Positions 1 to 6,538 of a DNA stretch of 10,242 nucleotides are shown here, piece after piece. The notes under the pieces are model-generated. The model saw nothing but the letters and a program-made list of their open reading frames with translations, was not told where the DNA came from and ran no database searches. Position numbers and translations under genes: made by a program. The first letter of the stretch is position 1. Each line of letters begins with the position of its first letter. Source of the DNA: Robiginitomaculum sp. (GTDB lineage Bacteria > Pseudomonadota > Alphaproteobacteria > Caulobacterales > Maricaulaceae); the NCBI GenBank assembly GCA_026982235.1, contig JALSHM010000423.1, positions 1 through 10,242 on the forward strand, in the 5' to 3' direction.

Positions 1-60
1 TATATCGCTCTTCGGATTGGCCGGGGAGCCGGGCCACGTCGCAAGAAGGATGCTATTCGC

Positions 61-678
61 ATGTCAAAACGTCATTCCGCAAAATATAAAATTGATCGCC
101 GTGTTGGTGAAAATATCTGGGGTCGTCCAAAATCACCAGTTAACAAACGCCCATTCCCACCGGGACAACACGGCCAAAACCGTCGTGGTAAACTTTCTGA
201 TTATGGGACGCAGTTGCGTGCCAAACAAAAGCTTAAAGGTTATTACGGCAATATCACCGAGAAACAATTCCGCAGCATTTACAAAGCTGCTGACCGTATG
301 CGCGGGGATACGTCCGAAAACCTAATCGGTCTATTGGAATCCCGCCTTGACGCCATTGTTTACCGGACAAAATTTGTTCCGACCGTGTTTGCTGCACGTC
401 AATTCGTCAATCATGGCCATGTGCTTGTGAACGGCAAAAAAGTCAATATTCCGTCTTACCGTTGTAAGGCGGGTGACGTGATTGAAGTGCGCGAGAAATC
501 TCGCACTATGGCTTTGGTTCTGGAAGCGCTTGAAAGTGCAGAACGGGAAATTCCTGAATATCTCGATTTGGATCCGAAGGTTATGAAGGTCACATATGTA
601 CGCGTGCCATCATTTGATGAAGTACCGTATCCGGTAGTGATGGAACCAAACTTAACTGTCGAGTTCTATTCTCGCTAG
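61..678 (+). CDS. rpsD: 30S ribosomal protein S4
   Basis: Primary 16S rRNA-binding protein that nucleates assembly of the 30S body; in many bacteria it also represses its own mRNA. The 205-residue product has the usual length. Residues 1-92 form the N-terminal S4 region, with the basic PFPPGQHGQNRRGKLSDYG segment near 31-49. Residues 93-156 form the S4 RNA-binding domain, from ESRLDAIVYR through VNGKKVNIPSY to GDVIEVREKS. The C-terminal strand ends in EFYSR. It is the zinc-free form, as the N-terminal cysteine cluster is absent and the only Cys is 135. The ATG at 61 gives the canonical MSKRHSAKYK start and follows a GAAGGA Shine-Dalgarno at 45-50, with a somewhat long 10-base spacing. It converges on the membrane protein gene at 710. 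rpsD close to grxD fits alphaproteobacterial chromosomes, as I recall them. Identification is secure. Confidence 0.98.
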   Translation: MSKRHSAKYKIDRRVGENIWGRPKSPVNKRPFPPGQHGQNRRGKLSDYGTQLRAKQKLKGYYGNITEKQFRSIYKAADRMRGDTSENLIGLLESRLDAIVYRTKFVPTVFAARQFVNHGHVLVNGKKVNIPSYRCKAGDVIEVREKSRTMALVLEALESAEREIPEYLDLDPKVMKVTYVRVPSFDEVPYPVVMEPNLTVEFYSR

Positions 679-689
679 AGATTCAAGAA

Positions 690-712
690 TAGGCCGTGGT
701 CACCACGGCCTA
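690..712. terminator. Hairpin between convergent genes, likely bidirectional terminator
   Basis: A perfect 10-bp inverted repeat (690-699 TAGGCCGTGG with 703-712 CCACGGCCTA) encloses a 3-base TCA loop. It sits 11 bases after the rpsD stop. Its right arm contains the stop codon of the minus-strand gene (710-712, TAG). The stem is GC-rich and placed as expected for a terminator between convergent genes. Neither side has a clean T-run, so intrinsic termination may be partial. It could instead protect the 3' ends from exonucleases. Confidence 0.55.
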
Positions 713-1363
713 ACGAAATTGTGGAAGCTTGCGTGCAACGCGCGCTTTCTTGCCACCGCGTTGCCAGATAATGCGGTAATCATAATTAGCTTTTAGTTCT
801 GTATCTGGCAGTTTGATAACTTTATCTTCAAAATAGTAAAATCCTGGCTCTGACACCGTAAACTCGATAAACCCGGTTGAGCGGTTGCGGATAACTGTAC
901 CTTGTTGTCCCAGAGCTTTGCACTGAAATACTTCTAAGATTGGCTGTGAAGCGCATTGCTTGATCTTCAGTGATAACTCCGCATTTCGGGGTAAGGAATA
1001 TGTGGCTAATATTGTCTGGCCTTTGCGCAGATAAATACGGTTCGTAGAAAAACCTTCCATAATCGGCGAGAACAATGTCCGTTTTTGAGTTCTGGGCATA
1101 TTGCGAACATTTTTTTGGGCTTGTTCGGCGCGTGCGGATTGGCTCACGCCGACAATTTTCCCTGCATCAACGAATGCACCGACATAAAAAAGACTGCAAT
1201 ACAGGACGAAGCCCGCGCTTGCCAAAACAAAGACACTGGAATACATACGCCGAAAAGTATGCGCTCTTCGAGCCTTGCGGCGCTTCAAGCTATTCTCAGA
1301 CTCTTCAAGCAGAATAGATGTCCACGTCCTATCTTTTTTGGTTTGTTTTATTGTTAAAGCCAT
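710..1363 (-). CDS. Unrecognised single-pass membrane protein
   Basis: I do not recognise the family of this 217-residue protein. Residues 1-40 are highly charged and basic (KRRKARRAHTFRR at 28-39). One hydrophobic segment follows at about 42-65. The remaining 150 residues show no further membrane span. The positive-inside rule predicts a cytoplasmic N-terminus and an extracytoplasmic C-terminal domain. That domain looks rich in beta strands (TNRIYLRKGQTILATYSL, then TGFIEFTVSEPGFYYFEDKV) and holds two cysteines, 137 and 148, that could form a disulfide. The C-terminus is basic (RGGKKARVARKLPQFR). It lies 111 bases downstream of grxD on the same strand and has a candidate promoter of its own at 1383-1411. 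The start has a poor Shine-Dalgarno (GGAAG almost touching the ATG), so the exact start is uncertain. Reading is open and amino-acid composition normal, so I think it is real. Confidence 0.75.
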   Translation of the reverse strand: MALTIKQTKKDRTWTSILLEESENSLKRRKARRAHTFRRMYSSVFVLASAGFVLYCSLFYVGAFVDAGKIVGVSQSARAEQAQKNVRNMPRTQKRTLFSPIMEGFSTNRIYLRKGQTILATYSLPRNAELSLKIKQCASQPILEVFQCKALGQQGTVIRNRSTGFIEFTVSEPGFYYFEDKVIKLPDTELKANYDYRIIWQRGGKKARVARKLPQFR

Positions 1364-1382
1364 ACTTCCACATTACCCCGTT

Positions 1383-1411
1383 TTTATATTTATGAGGTAA
1401 ATCTAGCACAA
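1383..1411 (-). promoter_or_regulatory. Candidate promoter for the membrane protein gene
   Basis: On the minus strand, TTGTGC (1406-1411) and TATAAA (1383-1388) are separated by exactly 17 bases. The -10 matches 5 of 6 consensus bases and the -35 matches 3 of 6. The predicted start near 1376 leaves a leader of only about 12 bases before the ATG at 1363. Found by eye only, in the gap between grxD and the membrane protein gene. Confidence 0.35.
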
Positions 1412-1474
1412 GATGGTTTAAAACTGGTAAAGGCGCACTTTTATCGTGCAAAAAAGCGTCAAATATTTGGTGTG

Positions 1475-1804
1475 TTATGTCGTGGAAATACCTTTTTCCG
1501 CCAATAATGTCTTAAGTTCACCAGTTTCGAACATTTCGCGCATAATGTCGCAACCGCCTATAAACTCGCCTTTGACGAAGACTTGGGGGATGGTTGGCCA
1601 GTTATTATAGTCTTTAATGCCTTGGCGCACTTCTGGGTCTTCCAAGACGTTCACAGACGCATATTCAGCGCCGAGATAGTCGAAAATCTGGACAACTGTG
1701 GATGAAAACCCACATTGGGGGAAGGTTGGCGTGCCTTTCATATAAAGCACGATATCGTTTTTGGTGACGGTATTTTTGATGCGGTCGCTTACTGAGTCTG
1801 TCAT
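1475..1804 (-). CDS. grxD: Monothiol CGFS glutaredoxin (Grx4/GrxD)
   Basis: Cytosolic glutaredoxin of the single-domain CGFS class. This class binds a glutathione-ligated [2Fe-2S] cluster as a homodimer, or with BolA, and transfers or senses clusters rather than acting as a general reductase. At 109 residues it has the usual length. Visible motifs are KGTP at 23-26 (the glutathione-contacting Lys), the active site CGFS at 31-34, WPTIPQVFVKGEFIGG at 69-84 with the cis-Pro in TIPQ, and CD at 85-86. A longer open frame reaches 1897, but it runs back into bolA and its extra 31 residues do not resemble the family. The ATG at 1804 has a good Shine-Dalgarno. It is the last gene of the pur-bolA-grxD cluster, 25 bases after bolA. 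The adjacency matches the known physical BolA-Grx4 partnership. Confidence 0.96.
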   Translation of the reverse strand: MTDSVSDRIKNTVTKNDIVLYMKGTPTFPQCGFSSTVVQIFDYLGAEYASVNVLEDPEVRQGIKDYNNWPTIPQVFVKGEFIGGCDIMREMFETGELKTLLAEKGISTT

Positions 1805-1810
1805 GATGTT

Positions 1811-1816
1811 ATCCTT
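1811..1816 (-). promoter_or_regulatory. Ribosome binding site that fixes the grxD start
   Basis: AAGGAT on the minus strand lies 6 bases upstream of the ATG at 1804, inside the bolA-grxD gap. It supports the 109-residue product over the longer in-frame start at 1897, which falls inside bolA. Confidence 0.75.
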
Positions 1817-1829
1817 AATTGATAAGTGG

Positions 1830-2060
1830 TTATTCTGCTTTGGTTTCGAGGGCGAGGGCGTGGAGTTCCCCACCCATTTTGCCCTTAAGTGCCCCATAGA
1901 CGGCTTGGTGCTGGGCTATACGGGACAGGCCTGCAAAGGACGGGCTCGTAATCACGGCTTTATAGTGGTCGCCATCGCCTGCTAAATCCACCAATTCGAC
2001 CTTTGCGTCGGGCAGAGCCTCTGTAATCATTTTGATTATATCGTCGGCTTGCATAGCCAT
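1830..2060 (-). CDS. BolA family protein (IbaG/BolA-like)
   Basis: Small BolA-fold protein of 76 residues, the length of the shorter IbaG-type members. BolA proteins form heterodimers with CGFS glutaredoxins that share a [2Fe-2S] cluster. In alphaproteobacteria they take part in iron sensing or Fe-S maturation. Motifs seen are GDGDHYKAVITSPSFAG at 28-44, the core SRIAQHQAVYGALKG at 46-60, and HALALET at 67-73, whose His67 is the invariant BolA histidine. There are no cysteines. The ATG at 2060 is preceded by AGGA about 7 bases upstream; a second ATG two codons in would make little difference. It lies 18 bases downstream of purL and 25 upstream of grxD, so it is very probably cotranscribed with both. 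Family is certain; the subgroup name is less so. Confidence 0.93.
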   Translation of the reverse strand: MAMQADDIIKMITEALPDAKVELVDLAGDGDHYKAVITSPSFAGLSRIAQHQAVYGALKGKMGGELHALALETKAE

Positions 2061-2078
2061 AAGTTATTCCTGTCTTGT

Positions 2079-4307
2079 TTAGTCCGCCATATAGTTTGGC
2101 AACCAGTTTTCATACTCCATATGGGTATCCTCTAGGGATAAGTCAAACCCACCAGTGGCAATTAAACGCGAGCCGCCCACTGTCCCGACTTTTTGCGCCG
2201 GGATGTTCAATGTCCGAGCCGTGCTGATGACGGGGTTAAGGCTGTTTTCTTCGACCGAAACCAGATAGCGCCCTTGGTCTTCACCAAATAACCAAGCATA
2301 GAGCGGTAGATCGGCGGAGCCTTTCAGTTCAAACCCTAAACCATTGGCAAAGGCCATTTCAATGGCAGCAAGCGCCAGGCCTCCGTCGGATACATCATGC
2401 ACGGAACTGACCCGGCGGTCGCGTATGAGGCGGCGCACATATGTGCCAGCCGCTTTCTCGGCCTCTAGGTCCACGGGCGGCGGTGCATACATGGCCGTAT
2501 CTGATTTTTCGTGGCCAAGGATAAGTTGGGCATATAAAGATGCGCCGAGCCAGCCGTCAGTCTTGCCAAGGAGCACAAGATGTTCACCTTGTTTAGCACC
2601 TTTTAGGGTCGCATAACGCTCTAGGTTTTTGATAAGCCCGACGCCACCAATGGCTGGGGTGGGGGGAATAGCTTGACCATTGGTCTCATTATACAGGGAT
2701 ACATTCCCGGAGACCACTGGGTAATCCAGCGCCCGGCAGGCCGCATCTATGCCCTCAATAGCGCGCACGAATTGCCCCATAACTTGTTTGCGTTCCGGAT
2801 TGCCGAAGTTTAGGCAATCCGTGATGGCGATAGGTTCTGCACCGACACTGCATAAATTACGGTAGGTCTCGACAACCGCTTGCTTGCCGCCCTCAAATGC
2901 GTTCGCTGCCACATAGCGCGGTGTGCAGTCCGTCGTGATTGCCACGGCTTTATTGGTGCCGTGTATGCGGACAATAGCCGCGTCGCCGCCTGAATTGGAA
3001 CTGCTCACCGTATCGCCCATGACCGAGCGATCATATTGCTCCCATATCCAGCGCTTGGAAGCTATATCCGGGCTGGTTATCAGGGTTTTGATGACGTCAT
3101 TATAGCTGGTGCCGCGCGTAATCGGATCCATGATTTGGTCATGATAAAGCGTGTCTAGCTGTTTTGGTGGATCATAAGGGCGATCCAAATTGGGTGCATC
3201 ATCACCGAGCGGGGCAATAGGGATGTCGCAAACAGTTTTACCCTTATGGATAAGCACAAGATGCCCGGTATCGGTGGTGACACCAACTTCGGCCACATCG
3301 AGATCCCATTTTTCAAAAATCTCAATGGCAATATGCTCCTTGCCAGGCTGCAAGACCATGAGCATACGTTCTTGGCTTTCGGACAACATCATTTCGTATG
3401 GGGTCATGCCCGTTTCGCGTTGGGGGACTTTGTCGAGATACATTTTGACACCAACACCGCCTTTATCCGCCATTTCAATGGACGAGGAGGTCAAACCTGC
3501 CGCCCCCATATCTTGGATAGCGATAATGGCGTCTGTAGCCATCAATTCCATACAGGCTTCGATGAGCAATTTTTCCGTGAACGGGTCACCGACTTGAACC
3601 GTGGGGCGCTTGGATTCGCTATCATCGTCAAATTCCGCAGATGCCATGGTCGCGCCGTGAATGCCATCGCGCCCGGTTTTAGAGCCAACATAAAAGATAG
3701 GATTACCAACGCCTTTGGCTGCTGAATAGAAAACCTTGTCTTGCTTGGCATGGCCAACACACATGGCATTGACCAGAATATTTTCGTTATAGCCCCGGTG
3801 GAAATTGGTTTCCCCGCCAACCGTAGGCACGCCAACACAATTACCATAAGCGCCAATGCCGTGAACCACACCAGCGACGAGCGACTTGGTTTTTGGATGT
3901 GCTGGTTCACCAAACCGCAGAGCGTTAAGATTGGCAATCGGCCTTGCACCCATAGTGAACACATCGCGCATAATACCGCCCACACCTGTGGCCGCGCCCT
4001 GAAACGGCTCAATATAAGATGGGTGGTTATGGCTTTCCATTTTAAAGACAATCGCATCACCGTCGTCTATGTCGATGACACCCGCATTTTCGCCGGGGCC
4101 TTGAATAACCCGTTTGCCTTTGGTGAGCATTTTCTTCAAATGGCGGCGGGAAGATTTATAGGAACAATGCTCCGACCACATGACCGAGAATATGCCCAGT
4201 TCGGTAATGTTAGGCGCACGGCCAAGGCGATCGCATATGATCTCGTATTCGCCTTCTGATAGCCCGTGTTCGGCAATGACCTCTGGGGTGATTTCAATTT
4301 TGCTCAT
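2079..4307 (-). CDS. purL: Phosphoribosylformylglycinamidine synthase subunit PurL (small type)
   Basis: Synthetase subunit of FGAM synthase, which converts FGAR, ATP and glutamine-derived ammonia to FGAM in step four of de novo purine synthesis. At 742 residues it is the small PurL, which needs separate PurQ and PurS, both encoded just upstream. Visible signatures include WSEHCSYKSSRRHLKK at 44-59, ESHNHPSYIEPFQGAATGVG at 91-110 (nucleotide and metal site), PTVGGETNF at 161-169, and SVHDVSDGGLALAAIEMA at about 635-652 in the second AIRS-like half. The start codon overlaps the purQ stop (ATGA, 4304-4307), a sign of translational coupling. An excellent GGAGG sits 7 bases upstream. bolA follows after 18 bases. 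No frameshift or missing motif was noticed. Confidence 0.99.
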   Translation of the reverse strand: MSKIEITPEVIAEHGLSEGEYEIICDRLGRAPNITELGIFSVMWSEHCSYKSSRRHLKKMLTKGKRVIQGPGENAGVIDIDDGDAIVFKMESHNHPSYIEPFQGAATGVGGIMRDVFTMGARPIANLNALRFGEPAHPKTKSLVAGVVHGIGAYGNCVGVPTVGGETNFHRGYNENILVNAMCVGHAKQDKVFYSAAKGVGNPIFYVGSKTGRDGIHGATMASAEFDDDSESKRPTVQVGDPFTEKLLIEACMELMATDAIIAIQDMGAAGLTSSSIEMADKGGVGVKMYLDKVPQRETGMTPYEMMLSESQERMLMVLQPGKEHIAIEIFEKWDLDVAEVGVTTDTGHLVLIHKGKTVCDIPIAPLGDDAPNLDRPYDPPKQLDTLYHDQIMDPITRGTSYNDVIKTLITSPDIASKRWIWEQYDRSVMGDTVSSSNSGGDAAIVRIHGTNKAVAITTDCTPRYVAANAFEGGKQAVVETYRNLCSVGAEPIAITDCLNFGNPERKQVMGQFVRAIEGIDAACRALDYPVVSGNVSLYNETNGQAIPPTPAIGGVGLIKNLERYATLKGAKQGEHLVLLGKTDGWLGASLYAQLILGHEKSDTAMYAPPPVDLEAEKAAGTYVRRLIRDRRVSSVHDVSDGGLALAAIEMAFANGLGFELKGSADLPLYAWLFGEDQGRYLVSVEENSLNPVISTARTLNIPAQKVGTVGGSRLIATGGFDLSLEDTHMEYENWLPNYMAD

Positions 4308-4966
4308 CGAACCGCCTCCAATATGCTTTTGAATAGGTCAATGCCGTCCGTACCGCCGTGAAGTGGGTCAACAGCGCGTTCCGGGTGGGGCATCATGCCC
4401 AATACATTACCCGCCGCGTTACAAATACCTGCTATGTCGTTCAAAGAACCGTTGGGATTATCAATATATTTAAACACAATACGGCCTGATTTACGCAATT
4501 CTTTGAGGGTATCATCGTCGGCATAATAATTGCCGTCAAAATGGGCGATAGGATAGGTGACTTCGGAGGTGTTTTTATAGGCCCTGGTGAACATTGTATC
4601 GCCGTTCGTGATATGTAGTTTTTGCGGGCGGCAGATAAAGCGCAGCCCCTTATTGCGCATTAAAGCACCAGGTAAAAGCCCCGCTTCGGTGAGGATTTGA
4701 AACCCGTTGCAAAAACCCGCCACTGGCAGGCCATTCTCGGCCTTTTTGATAATATCGCGCACAATCGGCGAGCGGGCGGCTATAGCGCCTGAACGCAGAT
4801 AATCGCCATAGGAAAACCCGCCAGGTATGACGACAAAATCGACTTTGGGCAGGGTGGTTTCTGCGTGCCAAACCATGAGCGGCTTGCGCCCAGTGACTTT
4901 TTCAAGCGCCGTAGCGGCGTCGCGGTCACAATTAGAAGCAGGAAAGACAATAACTGCGCTTTGCAT
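4304..4966 (-). CDS. purQ: Phosphoribosylformylglycinamidine synthase subunit PurQ (glutaminase)
   Basis: Class I glutamine amidotransferase subunit that hydrolyses glutamine and passes ammonia to PurL. The 220-residue product has normal length. The fold signatures are in order: FPASNCDRD at 8-16, IPGGFSYGDYLRSGAIA at 47-63 (oxyanion-hole region), the nucleophile elbow GFCNGFQIL at 84-92 with catalytic Cys86, and MMPHPERA at 191-198 carrying His194 and Glu196 of the triad. All three catalytic residues are present, so the enzyme should be active. The ATG at 4966 gives the family-typical start. It lies 8 bases downstream of purS and overlaps purL by 4 bases, matching the PurS-PurQ-PurL complex. 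Confidence 0.99.
   Translation of the reverse strand: MQSAVIVFPASNCDRDAATALEKVTGRKPLMVWHAETTLPKVDFVVIPGGFSYGDYLRSGAIAARSPIVRDIIKKAENGLPVAGFCNGFQILTEAGLLPGALMRNKGLRFICRPQKLHITNGDTMFTRAYKNTSEVTYPIAHFDGNYYADDDTLKELRKSGRIVFKYIDNPNGSLNDIAGICNAAGNVLGMMPHPERAVDPLHGGTDGIDLFKSILEAVR
4315..4319 (-). promoter_or_regulatory. Strong purL ribosome binding site inside purQ
   Basis: GGAGG on the minus strand, 7 bases before the purL ATG, lies within the last codons of purQ. With the 4-base stop/start overlap it suggests purL is translated both by coupling and by direct initiation. Confidence 0.7.
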
Positions 4967-4974
4967 AGCCAGAC

Positions 4975-5217
4975 CTACTCGACAATCTCGATTTGGTAAT
5001 CTTCAATTACCGTATTGGCCAGTAATTGCTTACACATTTTTTCAACTTCTAACTTGGCGGTAGTCGCATCGTCAAAACTAATATCCAGCTCAATGGTTTT
5101 ACCTTGGCGAGCTTTGGTGACACCTTCAAAACCCATATGGGCAAGGGAGCGGGCAATAGTGCGGCCTTGTGGGTCAAGAACACCGGGCTTGAGGCCGATA
5201 TGGATAATGGCTTTCAT
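4975..5217 (-). CDS. purS: Phosphoribosylformylglycinamidine synthase subunit PurS
   Basis: Small structural subunit of 80 residues that bridges PurQ and small PurL and is thought to help ammonia channelling. The family signature HIGLKPGVLDPQGRTIARSL is at 6-25. It is followed by GFEGV (29-33), ELDISFDD (43-50) and the C-terminal strand YQIEIVE. The ATG at 5217 directly abuts the purC stop (TAAATG), and the Shine-Dalgarno AAGGAT lies within the end of purC at 5224-5229. This arrangement favours translational coupling. purQ follows after 8 bases. purS, purQ and a 742-residue purL in the same cluster confirm the three-part form of FGAM synthase. Confidence 0.97.
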   Translation of the reverse strand: MKAIIHIGLKPGVLDPQGRTIARSLAHMGFEGVTKARQGKTIELDISFDDATTAKLEVEKMCKQLLANTVIEDYQIEIVE

Positions 5218-6009
5218 TTATTCATCCTTATTAGAATTGGGATCGTTAGAGACAACGGATAATTTTGGCGGCGCTTTGGGGTTTTGTTTGAGAATACCAA
5301 GTCGGGTTGCGACTTCGGTATAAGCATCGACCAAACCACCCAAATCCCGGCGGAACCTGTCTTTATCCAGCTTTTCTGCGGTTTGACTATCCCAGAGACG
5401 GCAAGAATCCGGACTAATTTCATCAGCCAGTAATATAACATGATCACCATTTTCGTCCGTATGACGACCAAATTCAATTTTAAAGTCGATTAAATCAATA
5501 CCAATCCCGGCAAACATACCGCATAAAATATCATTGATACGCAATGTAAGTGCGGTCATTTCATCAAGTTCAGCAGATGTCGCCCAGCCAAAGGCCAAAA
5601 TATGCTCTTCGGTGGTGAGGGGGTCATTTAATGCATCTTTTTTATAGCAAAATTCAATAATGGAGCGGGGTAAGCGCTTACCTTCCTCGAGGCCATACAT
5701 AGGGCAAATGGAACCTGCGGCGACATTGCGGCAAATGACTTCGAGCGGAATGATTTCAACCTCTTTAATCAACTGCTCGCGCATATTTAAGCGTTCGATA
5801 AAATGGGTTGGAATACCGACCTTGCCGAGCATGAGCATAATATGTTCTGAAATTCGGTTGTTCAACACGCCCTTACCGTTCAAAACGGCTTTCTTTTTGG
5901 CATTAAACGCCGTGGCATCATCTTTGAAATACTGCACAAGCGTGCCGGGCTTTGACCCTTTGTAAAGAATTTTCGCCTTGCCTTCGTAGATTTTCTCTCG
6001 TCGGGACAT
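5218..6009 (-). CDS. purC: Phosphoribosylaminoimidazole-succinocarboxamide synthase (SAICAR synthetase)
   Basis: Catalyses ATP-dependent condensation of CAIR with aspartate to SAICAR, which PurB (encoded nearby at 7791-9095) then cleaves. The 263-residue product has typical length plus a short, polar, poorly conserved tail (NPKAPPKL onward). Motifs are YEGKAKILY at 8-16 (glycine-rich ATP loop), the SAICAR synthetase signature IPLEVICRNVAAGS at 87-100, LIDFKIEFG at 173-181 and ADEISPDSCRLWD at 195-207. The ATG at 6009 gives the usual MSRREKIYEGKAK start. AGGA lies only 4 bases upstream, a short spacing. It is the first gene of the cluster, with a candidate promoter at 6057-6085, and is transcribed away from the zeta gene. 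Confidence 0.98.
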   Translation of the reverse strand: MSRREKIYEGKAKILYKGSKPGTLVQYFKDDATAFNAKKKAVLNGKGVLNNRISEHIMLMLGKVGIPTHFIERLNMREQLIKEVEIIPLEVICRNVAAGSICPMYGLEEGKRLPRSIIEFCYKKDALNDPLTTEEHILAFGWATSAELDEMTALTLRINDILCGMFAGIGIDLIDFKIEFGRHTDENGDHVILLADEISPDSCRLWDSQTAEKLDKDRFRRDLGGLVDAYTEVATRLGILKQNPKAPPKLSVVSNDPNSNKDE

Positions 6010-6056
6010 TATATCCTACCATTAGCGTGCCGATTCGCACTGTAAGCAGGGAATTT

Positions 6057-6085
6057 ATCCTAGGTCGTGGCGCTCTACAAGGCAA
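6057..6085 (-). promoter_or_regulatory. Candidate promoter for the purC-to-grxD operon
   Basis: On the minus strand, TTGCCT (6080-6085) and TAGGAT (6057-6062) are separated by exactly 17 bases. Each matches 4 of 6 consensus bases. Transcription would begin near 6050, giving a leader of about 40 bases before purC. I see no PurR-type operator and no room in that leader for a long riboswitch. Prediction by eye only. Confidence 0.45.
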
Positions 6086-6147
6086 TCTCGATATAAACGC
6101 GGATAATTCGTGTAGATAATAAGACTGTGGATATTCAAAAAATATAG

Positions 6148-6175
6148 TTGGTGTTTTTTGATTAAACTTGATAAT
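6148..6175 (+). promoter_or_regulatory. Candidate promoter for the zeta-subunit gene
   Basis: TTGGTG (6148-6153, 3 of 6 matches) and GATAAT (6170-6175, 5 of 6) are 16 bases apart. A start near 6182 would lie downstream of the in-frame ATGs at 6158 and 6176. That leaves the ATG at 6209 as the usable initiator with a leader of about 27 bases. The surrounding sequence is very AT-rich, so chance matches are likely. Confidence 0.35.
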
Positions 6176-6208
6176 ATGAGAAAATTTTTAAACTTGATAG
6201 GCAGTAAA

Positions 6209-6532
6209 ATGAAATCCTTTGAAGATCGAGAGAAGATGGCTGAGAAAAAATTCGTGTCTGAAGCAGATATGGAGTTTAAGATAGAAGCCCGCCGCAACAA
6301 ATTGCTTGGCCTATGGGTGGCCGACCTTATTGGTAAAACTGGTGATGACGTCATGCCTTATGTGCTGGAAGTAATAAAATCCGATATGGAGGAATCTGGC
6401 GACGAAGATGTGTTTCGCAAGGTTAAAGCCGATATCATAGCTGCTGGCGTACAAATGTCCGATGTTGAAATCCGCGAGCGCATGGATATATTTCTAACTG
6501 AAGCCCGTAAGCAGATACTCGAAGCTGAGTAA
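6209..6532 (+). CDS. F1-ATPase inhibitor subunit zeta (DUF1476 family)
   Basis: Homologue of the zeta subunit of alphaproteobacterial ATP synthase, a small protein that inserts its N-terminal segment into F1 and blocks ATP hydrolysis, acting much like mitochondrial IF1. The 107-residue product has the family length of about 105. Signature stretches are FEDREKMAEKKF at 4-15, the inhibitory N-terminal region, and MEFKIEARRNKLLGLWVAD at 21-39. Then come EEDVFRK-like GDEDVFRKV at 64-72 and an acidic/basic C-terminal helix. The frame is open back to 6158, but those extra residues do not match the family, and the candidate promoter lies across them, so I chose the ATG at 6209. It is divergent from purC and converges tail to tail with a thioredoxin-fold gene across only 6 bases. 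As I recall, zeta genes commonly lie beside purC in alphaproteobacteria. Confidence 0.92.
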   Translation: MKSFEDREKMAEKKFVSEADMEFKIEARRNKLLGLWVADLIGKTGDDVMPYVLEVIKSDMEESGDEDVFRKVKADIIAAGVQMSDVEIRERMDIFLTEARKQILEAE

Positions 6533-6538
6533 ATACAA

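Noticed and set aside
1..60. GC-rich stretch before rpsD, considered as a structured leader or the end of an RNA gene
   Set aside because: Only a 4-bp GC stem can be drawn, and too little upstream sequence is present to judge.
1075..1357. Two plus-strand open frames of 80 and 90 codons
   Set aside because: They lie antisense within the membrane protein gene, have odd composition, and show no ribosome binding site or recognisable motif.
1435..1449. Short inverted repeat GCAC/GTGC next to a run of A, considered as a grxD terminator
   Set aside because: The stem is only 4 bp, and on the transcribed strand the T-run precedes the hairpin instead of following it.
2344..4259. Several plus-strand and alternative-frame open frames of 60-172 codons across purL
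   Set aside because: All are shadows of the well-conserved purL frame, with no family-like features.
6055..6354. Minus-strand open frame of 99 codons opposite the zeta gene
   Set aside because: It overlaps the conserved zeta coding sequence and the purC promoter region, and its composition is not protein-like.
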